From: Pseudomonas luteola NBRC 103146
Lineage (GTDB): Bacteria; Pseudomonadota; Gammaproteobacteria; Pseudomonadales; Pseudomonadaceae
Direction: 5' to 3'
Assembly (NCBI RefSeq): GCF_002091675.1
Contig: NZ_BDAE01000009.1
Span: 1 to 64,000 of the forward strand
DNA length: 64,000 nucleotides
Shown here: positions 1 through 7,390 of the stretch, in pieces
How the letters are laid out: the number at the start of each line of letters is the position of its first letter
Position numbering within the stretch: position 1 is the stretch's first letter
The notes under the pieces: generated by a model
What the model was told of the DNA's origin: nothing
Database searches by the model: none
Seen by the model: only the letters and a program-made list of their open reading frames with translations
Program-made: the position numbers and the translations under genes

Positions 1-396
1 CCCAATCACCTGGCCGCGATAGCGTGCATAGTTATGCAGGTCCAGAATGATCTTGATGTTGTGCTTTTGCGCATAACCAAAGGTGCGGTCTATCAGGGCT
101 ACATAGGTAGGATCAAGAGGACCGCCCAGCTTGGGTTGCAGGCGCTCCCAGATGATGGGGAAGCGGAAGGTCTTGATACCCCTGGCGCTCCACTGCTGGA
201 AATAGGATTCCACCGGAAAAATATAGTTGGTGCCATTGATTCCAGGTAGAACATGGGGAGCAAATCCCGCACCGGACAGGTTCAGACTAACCAGATCGAC
301 CGGTTCGGCTTGGGCGGCTACCGAGCCAAAGGTAAGACCTACGAGAAGGGGCAGGCTCTTGAAGAATCGCTTAGAAAAATGAATGGACGTGCTCAT
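1..396 (-). CDS. GH5-family glycoside hydrolase (cellulase-like), 5' part only
   Basis: The reading frame is open from an ATG at 396 to the left edge, giving the first 132 residues of a longer protein. Residues 1-30 form a Sec signal peptide (basic start, hydrophobic core, AAQA before the cut), so the enzyme is exported. The remainder looks like the beginning of a (beta/alpha)8 glycosidase of the GH5/endoglucanase type: GIKTFRFPIIWERLQP holds the conserved Arg (R78) and DLHNYARY holds the conserved His-Asn pair (H121, N122) that line the GH5 active site. The two catalytic glutamates would lie beyond the edge. Expected action is on a beta-1,4-linked polysaccharide outside the cytoplasm; the exact substrate cannot be told. 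A GH3 glucosidase at 38188-40893 could act downstream of it, but the genes are far apart. Confidence 0.8.
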   Translation of the reverse strand, partial: MSTSIHFSKRFFKSLPLLVGLTFGSVAAQAEPVDLVSLNLSGAGFAPHVLPGINGTNYIFPVESYFQQWSARGIKTFRFPIIWERLQPKLGGPLDPTYVALIDRTFGYAQKHNIKIILDLHNYARYRGQVIG

Positions 397-480
397 AATC
401 ACCATACTGCTCTGCTAGTGATGGGCTAGGTCTCGCGTCCATGAATACGAGGGGGCTGCCCTAAATAAAAAGTAATGAGG

Positions 481-504
481 TCTTGGTACTAGGAGATACC
501 AAGA
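481..504. promoter_or_regulatory. Perfect 8-bp-arm palindrome upstream of the GH5 gene
   Basis: TCTTGGTA, 8 bases, then TACCAAGA form a perfect inverted repeat 85 bp upstream of the GH5 start codon. No T-run follows on either strand, so an operator is more likely than a terminator. It is the only clear structure in the 397-873 gap between the GH5 gene and ycaO, which holds no convincing gene. Which regulator would bind is unknown. Confidence 0.35.
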
Positions 505-873
505 GGCGCATCCTGACGCTTGTGCCCTTGATTACAAGTGACGTGCCAAAACCTTTACATATAAGGAAACATTTAGGATTAAAGTCCTGATAGCTTTGCT
601 AAATACTTGATGGCGCAATGCTTTCAGCAGGAAGACCGTTTATCGGGTTTGATTTTTCAGGTCGAGTAGGCAGTGCCTGGTCAAGAAGGGACCCCTTGGG
701 CAGTCAGAAATCTGGCTTTCAGGCGAGACCATTCTGGCGCTTTCGCCTATCCGGCTCGATATTTCTTGAATATTTTCATGATCTATTTTCGCTTTCGTCC
801 AAAAGCAAAAACTTCTTGTCGAGATGCGGGATAATGGCAGCCAATTCGCTTATTCACGTTTCGGTAGTTTTGC

Positions 874-3078
874 ATGGAAATCAAGGTCAATTTTCTCGAT
901 AACCTTCGGCTTGAGGCTAAGTTCGATGACTTCACGGTCATAGCCGATCAGCCTATCCGCTACAAGGGGGACGGTTCGGCGCCTGGGCCTTTTGATTATT
1001 TCCTGGCTTCATCAGCGTTATGTGCTGCGTATTTCGTGAAGCTGTATTGCCAGACACGCAATATCCCTACCGACAACATTCGTCTTTCGCAGAACAATAT
1101 TGTTGATCCTGAAAACCGTTATCAGCAGATTTTCAAGATTCAGGTCGAGTTGCCGGCAGATATCTCTGACAAAGACCGGCAGGGCATTTTGCGCTCCATC
1201 GACCGTTGTACGGTAAAGAAGGTGGTGCAAACCGGCCCGGAATTTGTCATTGAGGAAGTGGACAACCTAGATGCCGATGCCCAGGCGCTGCTGATACCGA
1301 GCATGGCCTCTGACACGAGCACCTTTATTGCAGGCAAGGATCTGCCGCTTGAGCAGACTATTGCCAACATGTCGGGGATTCTGGCCGACCTGGGCATGAA
1401 GATTGAAATCGCTTCATGGCGAAATATCGTTCCCAACGTGTGGTCGCTGCATATACGCGACGCTCATTCGCCGATGTGCTTTACCAATGGCAAGGGGGCC
1501 ACCAAGGAAGCCGCGTTGGCGTCAGCCTTGGGCGAGTTTATCGAGCGTCTGAACTGTAACTTCTTCTACAACGATCAGTTCTGGGGTGAAGACATTGCCA
1601 ATGCAGAGTTCGTGCATTACCCGAACGAACGATGGTTCAAGCCAGGCCGTAAGGATGCATTGCCATCTGAAATTCTCGATGCATACTGCCGGGAAATCTA
1701 CAACCCTGATGGGGAGCTACGCGGCTCGCATCTGTATGACACCAACTCCGGCAACGTCGAGCGCGGCATCTGTTCGCTGCCCTTTGTACGTCAGTCGGAC
1801 GGCGAGGTGGTGTATTTCCCGTCCAATCTGATCGAAAACCTGTACCTGAGCAATGGCATGAGTGCTGGTAACACGCTGGCTGAAGCGCAGGTGCAATGTC
1901 TGTCGGAAATTTTCGAGCGCGCGGTGAAGCGTGAAATCCTGGAAGGGGAGCTTGCCCTGCCTGACGTACCGCAGGACGTGCTGGCAAAATACCCGGCTAT
2001 TCTGGCTGGCATCCAAGGACTGGAAGAGCAGGGCTTCCCGGTATTGGTAAAGGATGCATCGCTCGGAGGTGAGTTCCCGGTGATGTGCGTCACCTTGATG
2101 AATCCACGTACCGGCGGCGTATTCGCCTCGTTTGGCGCGCATCCAAGCTTGGAGGTAGCGCTTGAGCGCAGCCTCACAGAACTGCTTCAAGGGCGCAGCT
2201 TCGAAGGTCTCAATGATCTTCCTCAGCCTACGTTTGAAAGCCAGGCCGTGACCGAGCCGAACAACTTCGTTGAGCATTTCATTGATTCCAGCGGTGTGGT
2301 GTCGTGGCGTTTCTTCAGTGCCAAGGCGGATTTCGAATTTGTCGAATGGGATTTTTCAGCCGAGGGTGAAAATGCCAATGCTGAGGAAGCCGCGACCCTG
2401 TTCGGTATCCTCGAGGATATGGGTAAGGAAGTGTACATGGCGGTATATGAGGACCTGGGGGCAACGGCTTGCCGTATCCTGGTGCCGGGCTATTCGGAGA
2501 TTTATCCGGTAGAGGATCTGATCTGGGATAACACCAACAAGGCGCTGTCCTTCCGCGCTGATATTCTGAATCTGCACCGTCTGGATGACGCCGCTCTGGA
2601 AGCATTGGTTGAGCGCCTGGAAAACTGCGAGCTGGATGATTACACCGATATCACTACCCTGATCGGCATCGAATTTGATGACAACACAGTTTGGGGACAG
2701 CTCACGATTCTTGAATTGAAGTTGCTGATCTATCTGGCACTGAAGCAGTTCGAGGAAGCGCATGAACTGGTCGGTGCCTTCCTGCAGTTCAACGACAATA
2801 CCGTTGAGCGTGGCCTGTTCTATCAGGCTTTGAATGCAGTACTTGAGGTGTCGCTGGACGAGGAGCTGGAGCTGGCCGACTATGAAGTCAACTTTCGCAG
2901 GATGTTCGGCAATCCGCGCATGGATGCAGTGCTGGGCTCAGTGGATGGAAGCATCCGCTTCTTTGGCCTGACGCCCACCAGCATGAAGCTGGAGGGGCTG
3001 GATAGACACCTGCGACTGATCGACAGCTATAAGAAACTGCATACAGTACGTGCTAACGCCGCTGCTTCTGCCCATTAG
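874..3078 (+). CDS. ycaO: OsmC domain / YcaO domain fusion protein
   Basis: This is a 734-residue cytoplasmic protein with two fused parts. Residues 1-135 are an OsmC/Ohr-type domain with the two expected cysteines (C50 in SSALCAAY, C112 in IDRCTVKK). Residues from about 150 to 560 are a YcaO ATP-dependent cyclodehydratase-type domain (GKGATKEAALASALGEFIERL is the characteristic acidic helix). A helical C-terminal tail follows, as in the E. coli YcaO type. No azole peptide precursor or E1 partner gene lies nearby, so a RiPP role is unlikely. The E. coli homologue has been linked to RimO-dependent beta-methylthiolation of ribosomal protein S12, and a housekeeping role of that kind is the best guess. 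The OsmC fusion suggests thiol or peroxide chemistry coupled to it. The start ATG has only a weak Shine-Dalgarno. The gene is monocistronic and convergent with narK. Confidence 0.85.
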   Translation: MEIKVNFLDNLRLEAKFDDFTVIADQPIRYKGDGSAPGPFDYFLASSALCAAYFVKLYCQTRNIPTDNIRLSQNNIVDPENRYQQIFKIQVELPADISDKDRQGILRSIDRCTVKKVVQTGPEFVIEEVDNLDADAQALLIPSMASDTSTFIAGKDLPLEQTIANMSGILADLGMKIEIASWRNIVPNVWSLHIRDAHSPMCFTNGKGATKEAALASALGEFIERLNCNFFYNDQFWGEDIANAEFVHYPNERWFKPGRKDALPSEILDAYCREIYNPDGELRGSHLYDTNSGNVERGICSLPFVRQSDGEVVYFPSNLIENLYLSNGMSAGNTLAEAQVQCLSEIFERAVKREILEGELALPDVPQDVLAKYPAILAGIQGLEEQGFPVLVKDASLGGEFPVMCVTLMNPRTGGVFASFGAHPSLEVALERSLTELLQGRSFEGLNDLPQPTFESQAVTEPNNFVEHFIDSSGVVSWRFFSAKADFEFVEWDFSAEGENANAEEAATLFGILEDMGKEVYMAVYEDLGATACRILVPGYSEIYPVEDLIWDNTNKALSFRADILNLHRLDDAALEALVERLENCELDDYTDITTLIGIEFDDNTVWGQLTILELKLLIYLALKQFEEAHELVGAFLQFNDNTVERGLFYQALNAVLEVSLDEELELADYEVNFRRMFGNPRMDAVLGSVDGSIRFFGLTPTSMKLEGLDRHLRLIDSYKKLHTVRANAAASAH

Positions 3079-3151
3079 CTGTCATTGAAGGCGCGTAGTG
3101 GCTAGGGTTGCTCCCAGTGACTATACGCCTGGCGGATGCCAGCAGTGCAAT

Positions 3152-3184
3152 CGCCTGATTACCTGCTATTTGAGTAATCAGGCG
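3152..3184. terminator. 11-bp-stem hairpin between ycaO and narK
   Basis: CGCCTGATTAC (3152-3162) and GTAATCAGGCG (3174-3184) pair perfectly around an 11-base loop. The hairpin lies between the ends of two convergent genes and probably terminates one or both. No T-run follows, so the intrinsic type is not certain. Confidence 0.5.
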
Positions 3185-3242
3185 CACTCGCAAGACGGAC
3201 CTGTTACTGCGTTGGGGCAGAGGTGAACCGCCCTTTGCCCGG

Positions 3243-4523
3243 CTACGAATGATGGGTCTGCTCTTTAGAGGAGGTTCCCAATGGAGGTGATCGTCGTACT
3301 TCGGTGATGTAAATCAGGATCAGTGACACCCATACGATGCCGTAGAGCAGCATGAAGCAGCTTGAGTTGATACCCAGGAAGTCGAGCAGTGTGCCAAACA
3401 GGATAGGCAACAGGAACCCTCCCAGTCCTCCCGCCATGCCGACGATGCCTGAAACGATGCCCATGTTTTGTGGAAAATCATCGCCGATGTATTTGAAGGT
3501 AGAAGCCATGCCGCAGGCAAAAGCGATACCCAGAATAAATAGCAGTGCTGTTGCTCCCCAAACCGGAAGGCCAAGATGAAAGCTCATCGGTCCCCGGACA
3601 GTTTGAACGGTAAAATCGGTTTGTGGATAGGAGAGTAAAAACAGACTGATCCACGCGATCCACAATACCCACCACGTTACAGCATGAGCACCAAGCCGAT
3701 CTGACAGCAAGCCGCCGAGCGCTCGAAGGGCACCTCCAGGAAGGGAGAAGCAGGCTGCCAGCAGTGAAGCCTGAGCAATCGAGAGACCGTATTCGTTCAG
3801 GTAATACTGTGGCATCCAGATCGAGAGCGCTGTAAAGCCCCCGAATACAACGGAATAATACTGACAATATTTCCAGACGCGCCCATCCCGCAGAACAGCC
3901 AGCTGCTGTCTAACCGGAACGGAGCGTCCAGGGGCTCTGGTATCCGGTGCGGCAATTATCCAGAACAGAACCGCCGTCACGAGAAGCGCCACGGCATACA
4001 CACGCGGCACGCTCTCCCAGCCGTAGCGGGCAACAAGGGTGGGCGCCAGGAACATGTTGATGGCGGCGCCAGCGGTACCTGCCCCGAATACCCCCATCGC
4101 AAATCCTTTGCGCTCGCTGGGAAAAAAGCGAGCCACGTAGGGCGTTCCAACCGAGAATGAGGCTCCCACAAGTCCGAGTGCCAGCCCCAACAACAGGAAT
4201 TGCCAGAGTTGGTTTGCGTAGGAGGCGAGCCAGAGAGGAACGGTGCACGTCAGAAGCAGCAGGGTCATCACTGTTCGACCACCGAAGCGGTCTGTCCAGA
4301 TACCCAGCGGCAACCGGAAAATGGCGCCGGTCAGGACTGGCGTGGCGGTAAGCAGGCCGAACTCAGATGCACTGAGGCCCAGGGAGGTCTGGATAGGGAT
4401 GCCGATCACGCCAAACATCATCCAGACGGCAAAGGAGATCAGAAATGCCAAGGTGCTCATCACCAGCACACGCAAGGACTGGGTGCTGGTTGAGGATGCG
4501 ATTGCTGCCGATCCGGTTTTCAA
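3243..4523 (-). CDS. narK: NarK-type nitrate/nitrite transporter (MFS)
   Basis: This is a 12-helix major facilitator that brings nitrate to the cytoplasmic active site of NarG and/or exports nitrite. The family signature GIVGMAGGLGGFLLP (second nitrate signature) is near the C terminus, and RLPLGIWTDRFGGRTV is the MFS loop 2-3 motif. I place the start at a TTG (4523), giving 426 residues. GAGGAA lies 6 bases upstream, and this TTG overlaps the TGA of ppiC (TTGA), which implies translational coupling. A longer frame reaching 4721 would add about 66 arginine-rich residues inside ppiC that do not look like protein. NarK is last in the operon here, whereas P. aeruginosa has narK1K2 ahead of narG. 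Confidence 0.9.
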   Translation of the reverse strand: MKTGSAAIASSTSTQSLRVLVMSTLAFLISFAVWMMFGVIGIPIQTSLGLSASEFGLLTATPVLTGAIFRLPLGIWTDRFGGRTVMTLLLLTCTVPLWLASYANQLWQFLLLGLALGLVGASFSVGTPYVARFFPSERKGFAMGVFGAGTAGAAINMFLAPTLVARYGWESVPRVYAVALLVTAVLFWIIAAPDTRAPGRSVPVRQQLAVLRDGRVWKYCQYYSVVFGGFTALSIWMPQYYLNEYGLSIAQASLLAACFSLPGGALRALGGLLSDRLGAHAVTWWVLWIAWISLFLLSYPQTDFTVQTVRGPMSFHLGLPVWGATALLFILGIAFACGMASTFKYIGDDFPQNMGIVSGIVGMAGGLGGFLLPILFGTLLDFLGINSSCFMLLYGIVWVSLILIYITEVRRSPPLGTSSKEQTHHS

Positions 4524-5404
4524 GAGCAGTTCCTCGCGGGAATGATCACAGGGTCTCGGTTCGGGCCGTGGCCAGCGGAGCCGTCCGCTGCGGTGCACGA
4601 TGATCCTGCCGGCCACGCTGAGGGTCGAGCAGGGGCGCTCTCGCCTGCAAAAAGGTCGAAGCCCTTGATGCTGGCGCGTGCGGCCAGTGAGGCGATATAG
4701 CCCTGCACGGCCTGCCGCCAACTGGTTTCCTGCAAAAAGGCGATAATTCGCGGGCGTACTGCCTGCAGTGGCGGTACCCGTCCTTTATGACAAGCCAGCA
4801 CACGGATGATATGCAGGCCGAATCGGCTTTGAACGACTGTGGGGCATACCTCACCTGCTGCCAGTCCGGCAAGGTGGGTTTCGAATTCCGGCACTGTGCT
4901 TCCACGCTCGATCAATCCCAGATCGCCACCCTGCGTTCTTGAAGGACAGTCAGAGAAGCGGCCCGCCAACACGGTCAGGGCTGTCGGGTCATCAAGCACT
5001 TCTGCAAGCATCGTTTCTGCCTTTTCCCGTGCCGCCCCAATGGCACGTTCATCACCGGGGTTCGCTGCGATCAGCAAGTGCTGGACCTGCCAACGGTCAG
5101 GACGCTTCAAACGATCAAGGTTGTGCTGGTACCAGCGCTCCAGCTCTGTCTCGGTTGGCTCTGGAAGCTTCAGCTCAGTTTCGAGCAGACGCCTGATGGC
5201 GGCCTCGTCGGCCTCCTCACCGGGCTCAGCATCCTGACCGGTGATACCGTGGCGTGTAGCCTCGGCCAAAAGCAGCTCTCGAACGACGAGTGCACGTGCG
5301 GCCTGTTCCCAGGCAGCGGCTGGGTCATCGGCATCCTGCAGTTGGGCCTCCAGCGAAAGTAGGTCATCAGTAATGGCAATACCGTCAACGGTGATCATTG
5401 TCAT
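4520..5404 (-). CDS. PpiC/NifM-type parvulin peptidyl-prolyl isomerase
   Basis: The protein has 294 residues and no signal peptide, so it should act in the cytoplasm. The parvulin domain spans about residues 100-210: WQVQHLLIAA at its start, then FSDCPSRTQGGDLG and SRFGLHIIRV, the usual rotamase core strands. The N-terminal helical part resembles NifM-type proteins, and a PpiC gene directly after narI is known in Pseudomonas nar operons (PA3871 position). The likely role is helping to fold or mature NarG, NarH or NarI, possibly at the molybdenum cofactor insertion step; this is inference from position. The last 45 residues are Pro/Ser/Ala rich and look disordered. It follows the preceding gene by 4 bases. 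A second ATG six bases in (5398) is an equally possible start. Its TGA overlaps the TTG start of narK. Confidence 0.85.
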   Translation of the reverse strand: MTMITVDGIAITDDLLSLEAQLQDADDPAAAWEQAARALVVRELLLAEATRHGITGQDAEPGEEADEAAIRRLLETELKLPEPTETELERWYQHNLDRLKRPDRWQVQHLLIAANPGDERAIGAAREKAETMLAEVLDDPTALTVLAGRFSDCPSRTQGGDLGLIERGSTVPEFETHLAGLAAGEVCPTVVQSRFGLHIIRVLACHKGRVPPLQAVRPRIIAFLQETSWRQAVQGYIASLAARASIKGFDLFAGESAPARPSAWPAGSSCTAADGSAGHGPNRDPVIIPARNCS

Positions 5405-5408
5405 GTCC

Positions 5409-5966
5409 CTACTTTTTTTTATGCTCGTCGAGCCGGGTACGGACAGCAGAAGTGCTCTGCTGTAGTCCGGCTGTTATGCCGTCGTCCAGCGCAATGTTGG
5501 GCGGAACGCCGAGCGAGGCCCTGTACAAGGCCCACATGGCACCGGGCTGGTCGGTGGTTCCTCCGTGCAGTAACAGCGGTAGGTTACTGCGATCGGCCAG
5601 CAAGTCCGAAAACTGCTTGACCTGCTCCTGTGTCGGCAGGTCCTGAACGGGAAGGTTGGCGTAGCGGATGCGTGCGAATTCCGCATGTTGTTTTTCGGAT
5701 GCGATTTCTTCCGCTGGCCTCAGATCCACAATCATGGCGAAACCTACGCGCTTGGCTTCAACCACACCCTCGTCCTCAATCGGTCCAGCGATAGCCACCA
5801 GCGGCGCAACACGGTGGTAAAGCGGCAATCGCTGCTCGGCAATCTGATCCCCGAATGGCGCGATCCCCGGCTGCGGCGCTACATCATCGGCAGCGCCCGC
5901 TGCCAGGGCTGCCTCCATGAACAGAACACCGGATAACAGCCAGAGCATATGCTGGGAAGGCGTCAT
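5409..5966 (-). CDS. Periplasmic DUF442/TIGR01244-like phosphatase-fold protein lacking the catalytic Cys
   Basis: The 185-residue protein begins at the ATG that overlaps the narI stop (ATGA). Residues 1-24 are a Sec signal peptide (MLWLLSGVLFMEAALAAG). The mature part resembles the beta-lactamase-hydrolase-like/DUF442 branch of the tyrosine phosphatase fold: FAMIVDLRPAEE, then IRYANLPVQDLP, then LLLHGGTTDQPGAMWALYR at the P-loop position. In active relatives the P-loop reads HC-X5-R. Here His is followed by Gly-Gly, and the Arg is displaced, so classical phosphatase or sulfurtransferase chemistry should be lost. Its place inside a nitrate reductase operon suggests a structural or sensing role at the periplasmic face. 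Function is unknown. A longer frame to 6098 lies inside narI and was not used. Confidence 0.7.
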   Translation of the reverse strand: MTPSQHMLWLLSGVLFMEAALAAGAADDVAPQPGIAPFGDQIAEQRLPLYHRVAPLVAIAGPIEDEGVVEAKRVGFAMIVDLRPAEEIASEKQHAEFARIRYANLPVQDLPTQEQVKQFSDLLADRSNLPLLLHGGTTDQPGAMWALYRASLGVPPNIALDDGITAGLQQSTSAVRTRLDEHKKK

Positions 5967-6667
5967 ACGCCCTCCTTGGAAATGTTGGCGTTCTTGCGAA
6001 CGATCTGCCATCCAGGGCGGCCCAGGTACCAGACAGGCGCAGACCAGACATGGACGAGCCGGGTAAAAGGCACAAGAAGGAACAGCGTCATACCGCAAAC
6101 CAGATGCAGCTTATAGACCCAAGGCACGTCGGCCACCAGCTGCGCCGAGCCCGGGCGGAACAAGAGAATGCTGCGAGACCACTCGGCAAGCACCAGCATG
6201 TAGGTGCCGTCCAGATTTTGCGACGATTCGGGCAGCGTGCTGATCCCGAGGCAGAGTTGGAAGAAGATGAAGAGCAGGATGAAGATATCGGTCGGCTTGC
6301 TGGTCTGGCGAATGCGGGCATCCGTCAGGCGCCTATGGATCAACAAAATTCCGCCCACTACGCCGAGGGCGGCGAGCGCACCACCCGTCACGATAGCCAG
6401 GATCTGCTTGGCTTTCACGGTCAGGCCGAGGGCATGGTAGACCTCAGGCGGCGTAAGTAACCCCGCAGTATGCCCGACAAAAAGGCCTAGAATGCTGATG
6501 TGAAAAAGATTACTGCCCCAAACCAACTGGCGACGTCTCAAAAACTGGCTTGACTGACTTCGCCAAGAGAATTGGCTGCGGTCAAATCGTGCCCAACTGC
6601 CCAGAAAAAAACAGATCATGCACAGGTACGGGTAAAACCCGAACAGGAACTGGTTGAGCCAATTCAT
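5963..6667 (-). CDS. narI: Respiratory nitrate reductase gamma subunit (cytochrome b)
   Basis: This 234-residue membrane subunit oxidises quinol and passes electrons to NarH. Five hydrophobic segments are visible. The four haem-ligand histidines are in place: H56 and H66 in FHISILGLFVGH, and H188 and H206 in KLHLVCGMTLFLLVPFTRLVH. The loop with SRSQFSWRSQSSQFLRRRQL is the usual cytoplasmic basic stretch. Length matches the family (about 225). The gene starts 11 bases after narJ and its stop overlaps the next ATG (ATGA). Confidence 0.97.
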   Translation of the reverse strand: MNWLNQFLFGFYPYLCMICFFLGSWARFDRSQFSWRSQSSQFLRRRQLVWGSNLFHISILGLFVGHTAGLLTPPEVYHALGLTVKAKQILAIVTGGALAALGVVGGILLIHRRLTDARIRQTSKPTDIFILLFIFFQLCLGISTLPESSQNLDGTYMLVLAEWSRSILLFRPGSAQLVADVPWVYKLHLVCGMTLFLLVPFTRLVHVWSAPVWYLGRPGWQIVRKNANISKEGV

Positions 6668-6678
6668 GCGGCATACCT

Positions 6679-7386
6679 CTAGCGTTCTATGAGACGGATG
6701 GGTGAAACCTGCACATCGCGTTCGAACTGTGCAACCAGGGCGGCTGCGTTCGAGCAGGCACTATCGGCAACTGCGGGCTCCATGAAGCTGACAGGTGCTT
6801 CTTCGTAGCGGGCATCCAGTGCTTCAGGGGTATCCTCTTGTTCTCCCTCGGCCAGTCTGGAGGCGACTACCTCGGTGTCTGCTGGCCGTGAGCCTAACGC
6901 CTCGATAGCGCGCAGCACTGCAGCATACGGTGTTCCGCGTTTCTCGAGACGACTGGCCAGAAGCGCAACGATCTCTACAATCTCACCGAGCAGGACGGCG
7001 GCGTCGGAAGGTGCATGACACGAAACGTATTCCAGAAAGACCGGTAGAAAATCAGGCAACTCATCGCCTGACAGCTCTAGCCCAACGGCTCGATAATCTT
7101 CGACGAGGTTGGCCATGGCCTGGCCCCGATCCCGTGAGTCGCCGTGCACATGACCGAATAGATAGAGCGAGAGGGCGCGTGAGCCACCGTCAAACAGCGA
7201 CACATAATTCCCTTGCGCCTGTAAAGGATCAGACGCTGCCAGATGGTCGCAAAAAGCGATGACCTGGTCACGTTGTGTGGCGGGCAGCGGTGAGTCATTC
7301 AGGATATATCGAATATCCGGCAAGGCCTCCATGAGGGCCTGGTCGGGGTAAAGCAACAGTCCGGCAAGTGCCTTGCACGTTATCAT
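6679..7386 (-). CDS. narJ: Nitrate reductase molybdenum cofactor assembly chaperone
   Basis: The 235-residue cytoplasmic chaperone holds NarG-NarH until the cofactor is inserted and membrane docking occurs. It is not part of the final enzyme. The helical TorD/NarJ-family pattern is seen in LLLYPDQALMEALPDI, YVSLFDGGSRALSLYLFGHVHGDSRDRGQAM and LPDFLPVFLEYVS, which are close to typical NarJ sequences. I chose ATG 7386: AGGAAG lies 7 bases upstream at the end of narH. A GTG immediately before it (7389) is possible. The open frame up to 7419 overlaps narH and has no matching ribosome site. Confidence 0.95.
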   Translation of the reverse strand: MITCKALAGLLLYPDQALMEALPDIRYILNDSPLPATQRDQVIAFCDHLAASDPLQAQGNYVSLFDGGSRALSLYLFGHVHGDSRDRGQAMANLVEDYRAVGLELSGDELPDFLPVFLEYVSCHAPSDAAVLLGEIVEIVALLASRLEKRGTPYAAVLRAIEALGSRPADTEVVASRLAEGEQEDTPEALDARYEEAPVSFMEPAVADSACSNAAALVAQFERDVQVSPIRLIER

Positions 7387-7390
7387 CACG

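Noticed and set aside
618-902. 94-codon plus-strand frame before ycaO
   Set aside because: Composition (Arg, Ser, Phe rich) is unlike a real protein, there is no ribosome site, and it overlaps the ycaO start in another frame.
874-3078. YcaO as part of a thiazole/oxazole peptide (RiPP) cluster
   Set aside because: No precursor peptide, E1-like partner or dehydrogenase is nearby, and the OsmC fusion marks the housekeeping type.
4524-4721. Upstream extension of narK
   Set aside because: Arg/Pro-rich residues inside ppiC; the TTG at 4523 has the ribosome site and overlap.
5967-6098. Upstream extension of the DUF442-like gene into narI
   Set aside because: The signal peptide begins at ATG 5966, which overlaps the narI stop.
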